Positions 7,307 through 9,318 of a stretch of 9,318 nt of DNA are shown piece after piece (positions within the stretch are counted from its first letter, which is position 1; every line of letters begins with the position of its first letter). Location: assembly GCA_020849195.1 (NCBI GenBank), contig JADLGT010000271.1, positions 1 through 9,318 on the forward strand, in the 5' to 3' direction. The stretch is from Bacteroidia bacterium. GTDB lineage: Bacteria; Bacteroidota; Bacteroidia; JABDFU01. The notes under the pieces are model-generated. The model did no database searches. It saw nothing but the letters and a program-made list of their open reading frames with translations, and was not told where the DNA came from. The position numbers were made by a program, and so were the translations under genes.

Positions 7307-7726
7307 ATGATAAAAACATTTATAGGCATAATGATATTTTCAGTTGTATCATTAGTGGGCAAAGCCCAGGACGACAAAACTGTAATTTTTGTTAAAGAAA
7401 AAGTAATCAATAACATTTCGCCTACTGCCCGTTTTACTCCCTCACCGGATGAAGCGGCGAAGGCCAAAGAAATTATCAAAGCACACATAAAAGAAAAATA
7501 CCCTGTTGAATCTTCCAAAGTGAATGTTGACGACTATTTTATACAATACTATGGCGTAATTTTAATGGGGCAGCACATTGTACACTTTAACGGCAATTGC
7601 GCCAAACCCGAAAAATATGGGGAAGAGCCAAACAACCCATTAGGTGGTGGTATTTGCTATTTCAGCGGGCGCGCAAACATGAAAAGCGGAAAAATGATGG
7701 GCTTTAAATTCAATGGGAATAAGTGA
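7307..7726 (+). CDS. small secreted protein of unknown function
   Basis: A 139-residue protein. The N-terminus has Lys3, a hydrophobic core and a likely signal peptidase I site after GKAQ (around residue 21), so the mature form of about 118 residues would be periplasmic or secreted. A polar helical part (PSPDEAAKAKEIIKAHIKEK) is followed by a likely beta-rich half: YFIQYYGVILMGQHIVHFNG, then a Cys in NGNC, then GGGICYF with the second Cys, ending in a GFKFNG strand. I recall a family of small secreted Bacteroidota proteins sharing the layout QY.G...G...I..N..C, GG.CYF, N...G....F..NG. The two cysteines could form a disulfide. The function is unknown, and the placement after the NOR/NOD-like gene (141 bp gap) gives no clue. 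The start is the first ATG and the only one giving a signal peptide; an A-rich leader replaces a Shine-Dalgarno. Confidence 0.85.
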   Translation: MIKTFIGIMIFSVVSLVGKAQDDKTVIFVKEKVINNISPTARFTPSPDEAAKAKEIIKAHIKEKYPVESSKVNVDDYFIQYYGVILMGQHIVHFNGNCAKPEKYGEEPNNPLGGGICYFSGRANMKSGKMMGFKFNGNK

Positions 7727-7877
7727 GGCAGGGCTAAAGTTTGCGTGATTATGCCAACCTAAAATCTTCGTTACGAAACACATTCTATCGTACATAGTTT
7801 GTCGTATTATTCGGTCTGCCTTTCAAAGGTGAGAATTCTATCCTTGTGGACATATTGTTGAACCTATTGTATTGTCA

Positions 7878-7906
7878 TTGACATTTTAGGTTATTCATTA
7901 CCTTCG
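7878..7906 (+). promoter_or_regulatory. possible promoter of the patatin-like gene
   Basis: TTG at 7878-7880 is followed after 18 bp by TACCTTCG (7899-7906), which differs by one base from the Bacteroidota -7 consensus TAnnTTTG. The spacing is within the usual range and would place the transcript start about 30 bp before the ATG at 7943. Confidence 0.3.
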
Positions 7907-7942
7907 GACTCTGTTTTATACTGCGTTAAATGTAATTATAAT

Positions 7943-8953
7943 ATGAACTACAATTTTAAGAATTTGGTTTTTGAAGGCGGAGGCGTAAAAGGCATTGCTT
8001 ATGGAGGCGCACTTGAAGAATTGGAGAAACGAAACATACTGAGCAATATTTCGAGGGTAGCAGGCACATCGGCCGGAGCCATTAACGCTTGCTTATTGGC
8101 GCTGGGGTATTCTCATAAAGAAGTGTCGGATATAATTGCGCAAACTAATTTTAAAAATTTTGAAGACGGCAGCATAATTCCTTTTTTCAATATCAATCGT
8201 GTGGTTCAAAATTACGGATGGTTTAAAGGCGACAGCTTTTCGCAGTGGATTGGAAAACTCATCAAAGAAAAAACAGGATCAACGGATTGTACATTTAAAC
8301 AACTTACTAAGGCCTCTGCCGACAAGGCTTTCAGACACCTCTATGTAGTAAGTACCAACCTAAGCAAGCAGCGTTCGGATGTTTTGTCGCACGAAACCAC
8401 TCCTGATATGCCCTTGCACCTGGCTGTACGAATGAGTATGAGCATCCCGCTTTTTTTCCAAAGCATAGAATTAAAGAACGATATTGTGGTTGATGGGGGT
8501 GTTGCATGGAATTATGCCGTGAATATGTTTGACCACCGGCGATATGTGGACAATTTACAAAATGCCACACCGGTTGATTACGATACGGATATTGACTACC
8601 TGTTTAACCACGAAACACTTGGGTTTAGGTTGGGCAGTACCAAAGAAATAAAATTTAGCAAAGACGATTGGGCAAGCGAGCCTGTTGAGATAAATGGTCT
8701 GAAAGGCTATATTACAGCGCTGGTTAATTTTATGTTGGAAATGGCCAATAAAAAACACTTACATAAAAACGATTGGGGTCGTACCGTATTTATCGACACA
8801 TTGGATGTACGTACAACCGATTTTGATTTATCAAAGCAAAAAATAAATGCGCTTATAAATAGCGGTCGTGAAGGAACGATTAACTTTTTTAACTGGCGCA
8901 ACGCAGATGAGAAGTTGAGTACACTTCCTGCGAAGGCAGCCGTTAGCGTCTGA
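7943..8953 (+). CDS. patatin-like phospholipase
   Basis: A 336-residue patatin-family acyl hydrolase, expected to cleave ester bonds in phospholipids or other lipids with a Ser-Asp dyad. The oxyanion-hole glycine motif GGGVKG is at residues 12-17, the nucleophile elbow GTSAG at 41-45 with Ser43, and the DGG motif at 184-186 with Asp184, all in the correct order and spacing. MSMSIPLFFQ (164-173) is the conserved stretch before the DGG. There is no signal peptide or membrane helix, so it is probably cytosolic or delivered by another route. The C-terminal 110 residues show no extra domain that I recognise. It ends in TGA, overlapping by one base an ATG in frame with the next gene (TGATG). The start directly precedes NYNFKNLVFEGGG, the first strand of the fold. 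No cyclic-nucleotide synthase is adjacent, so nothing marks it as a CBASS effector. Confidence 0.93.
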   Translation: MNYNFKNLVFEGGGVKGIAYGGALEELEKRNILSNISRVAGTSAGAINACLLALGYSHKEVSDIIAQTNFKNFEDGSIIPFFNINRVVQNYGWFKGDSFSQWIGKLIKEKTGSTDCTFKQLTKASADKAFRHLYVVSTNLSKQRSDVLSHETTPDMPLHLAVRMSMSIPLFFQSIELKNDIVVDGGVAWNYAVNMFDHRRYVDNLQNATPVDYDTDIDYLFNHETLGFRLGSTKEIKFSKDDWASEPVEINGLKGYITALVNFMLEMANKKHLHKNDWGRTVFIDTLDVRTTDFDLSKQKINALINSGREGTINFFNWRNADEKLSTLPAKAAVSV

Positions 8954-9015
8954 TGGGTTTTCAATTAAATTCTAATTTTAATTTTAATACTTTCGTTGAG
9001 CTTGCTTTTTTACTT

Positions 9016-9318
9016 ATGCTTAAAAACAATTTCGTTCTTAATACGATTTATATAATTCTGTTTTTGTGTTTTCTTTTTTCTTGCACGAGTAAACGGGGCG
9101 AACTGATTCAGCCTAAGGCTTATCCGTGTGGAGCAGATACGTTAACGATTACCTATACTACTTTTATTGGTTCCATGCTGGTTAAAAATTGCACGTTCAG
9201 CAATTGCCACAATAGCGGTTCGGTATTCGGCGATTATACTATATACTCGGGCATAAAAGCCAAAGTAGATAACGGCTCATTCGAGTCAAGAGTTTTAAAA
9301 ATAAAAGATATGCCTTAC
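9016..9318 (+). CDS. lipoprotein with Cx4CH motif, N-terminal part (runs off right edge)
   Basis: An open frame of 101 codons reaches the window edge. The first residues, MLKNNFVLNTIYIILFLC, form a signal sequence ending in the lipobox LFSC with the lipidated Cys23. The mature part has Cys38 and then NCTFSNCHNSG, where Cys59, Cys64 and His65 form a Cx4CH motif. Bacteroidota lipoproteins often carry such a C-x4-CH block (for example NCTTSGCH), resembling a heme c attachment site with a wider gap than CxxCH, so a cytochrome c-like role is plausible but not proven. The same frame also opens at an ATG at 8953-8955, overlapping the patatin stop. That longer version puts 21 extra residues before the signal sequence and is encoded by AT-rich low-complexity DNA, so 9016 is preferred. 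Coupling to the patatin gene is possible. Confidence 0.75.
   Translation, partial: MLKNNFVLNTIYIILFLCFLFSCTSKRGELIQPKAYPCGADTLTITYTTFIGSMLVKNCTFSNCHNSGSVFGDYTIYSGIKAKVDNGSFESRVLKIKDMPY

Noticed and set aside
4672..7804. Shared decamer TAGTTTGTCG at 4672-4681 and 7795-7804
   Set aside because: Dozens of repeated 10-mers are expected by chance in 9.3 kb, and the flanks do not match.
7756..7892. Perfect 10-bp inverted repeat AACCTAAAAT / ATTTTAGGTT, 117 bp apart
   Set aside because: AT-rich, and a pair of this length within a few hundred bases is expected by chance in a window this size. No mobile-element gene or target duplication accompanies it.
7943..8953. Patatin-like protein as a CBASS (CapV-type) antiphage effector
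   Set aside because: No cyclic-nucleotide synthase or other defence gene is adjacent. Patatin enzymes are common stand-alone genes in Bacteroidota.

Overview
The window (about 38-40% GC by eye) looks like a chromosomal piece of a Bacteroidota bacterium. Starts lack Shine-Dalgarno sequences, intergenic DNA is AT-rich with TAnnTTTG-like promoter elements, and the protein families are typical of the phylum: a cytochrome c peroxidase with a long N-terminal extension, a DnaG primase of about 660 residues, lipoproteins with CxxC and Cx4CH motifs, and a small secreted Cys-containing protein. No mobile element, CRISPR array, tRNA or rRNA was seen.

Layout. Positions 1-2241 (minus strand) hold the start of a c-type cytochrome-like lipoprotein running off the left edge and, upstream of it, a 652-residue membrane-anchored di-heme cytochrome c peroxidase. 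A 254-bp divergent intergenic region follows. The plus strand then carries dnaG (2496-4490), a 320-bp gap, a quinol-NO-reductase-like gene (4811-7165), a small secreted protein (7307-7726), a patatin-like phospholipase (7943-8953), and the start of a lipoprotein with a Cx4CH motif running off the right edge.

The most notable gene is 4811-7165. It is one continuous reading frame of 784 codon positions with the qNOR architecture, broken only by a single in-frame TAG at 5333-5335. Conserved qNOR sequence resumes in the same frame right after the TAG and well before any usable start codon. Its active site is not that of an ordinary NO reductase: the expected HH pair of FeB ligands reads HN, and the glutamate 22 residues beyond the first of them is Gln. 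These two replacements match what I recall for the proposed NO dismutases (NOD, 2 NO -> N2 + O2) of 'Candidatus Methylomirabilis oxyfera', gammaproteobacterium HdN1 and the flavobacterium Muricauda ruestringensis. I therefore read it as a bacteroidotal nod-like gene carrying an amber codon: a recent nonsense mutation, a sequencing error or, less likely, a readthrough site.

How the genes work together: the peroxidase and the left-edge lipoprotein may form a small periplasmic electron-transfer or peroxide-detoxification unit, and the right-edge lipoprotein may also bind heme. A link between these and the NOD-like protein is conjecture, since no nitrite reductase, NO sensor or other denitrification gene is visible here.
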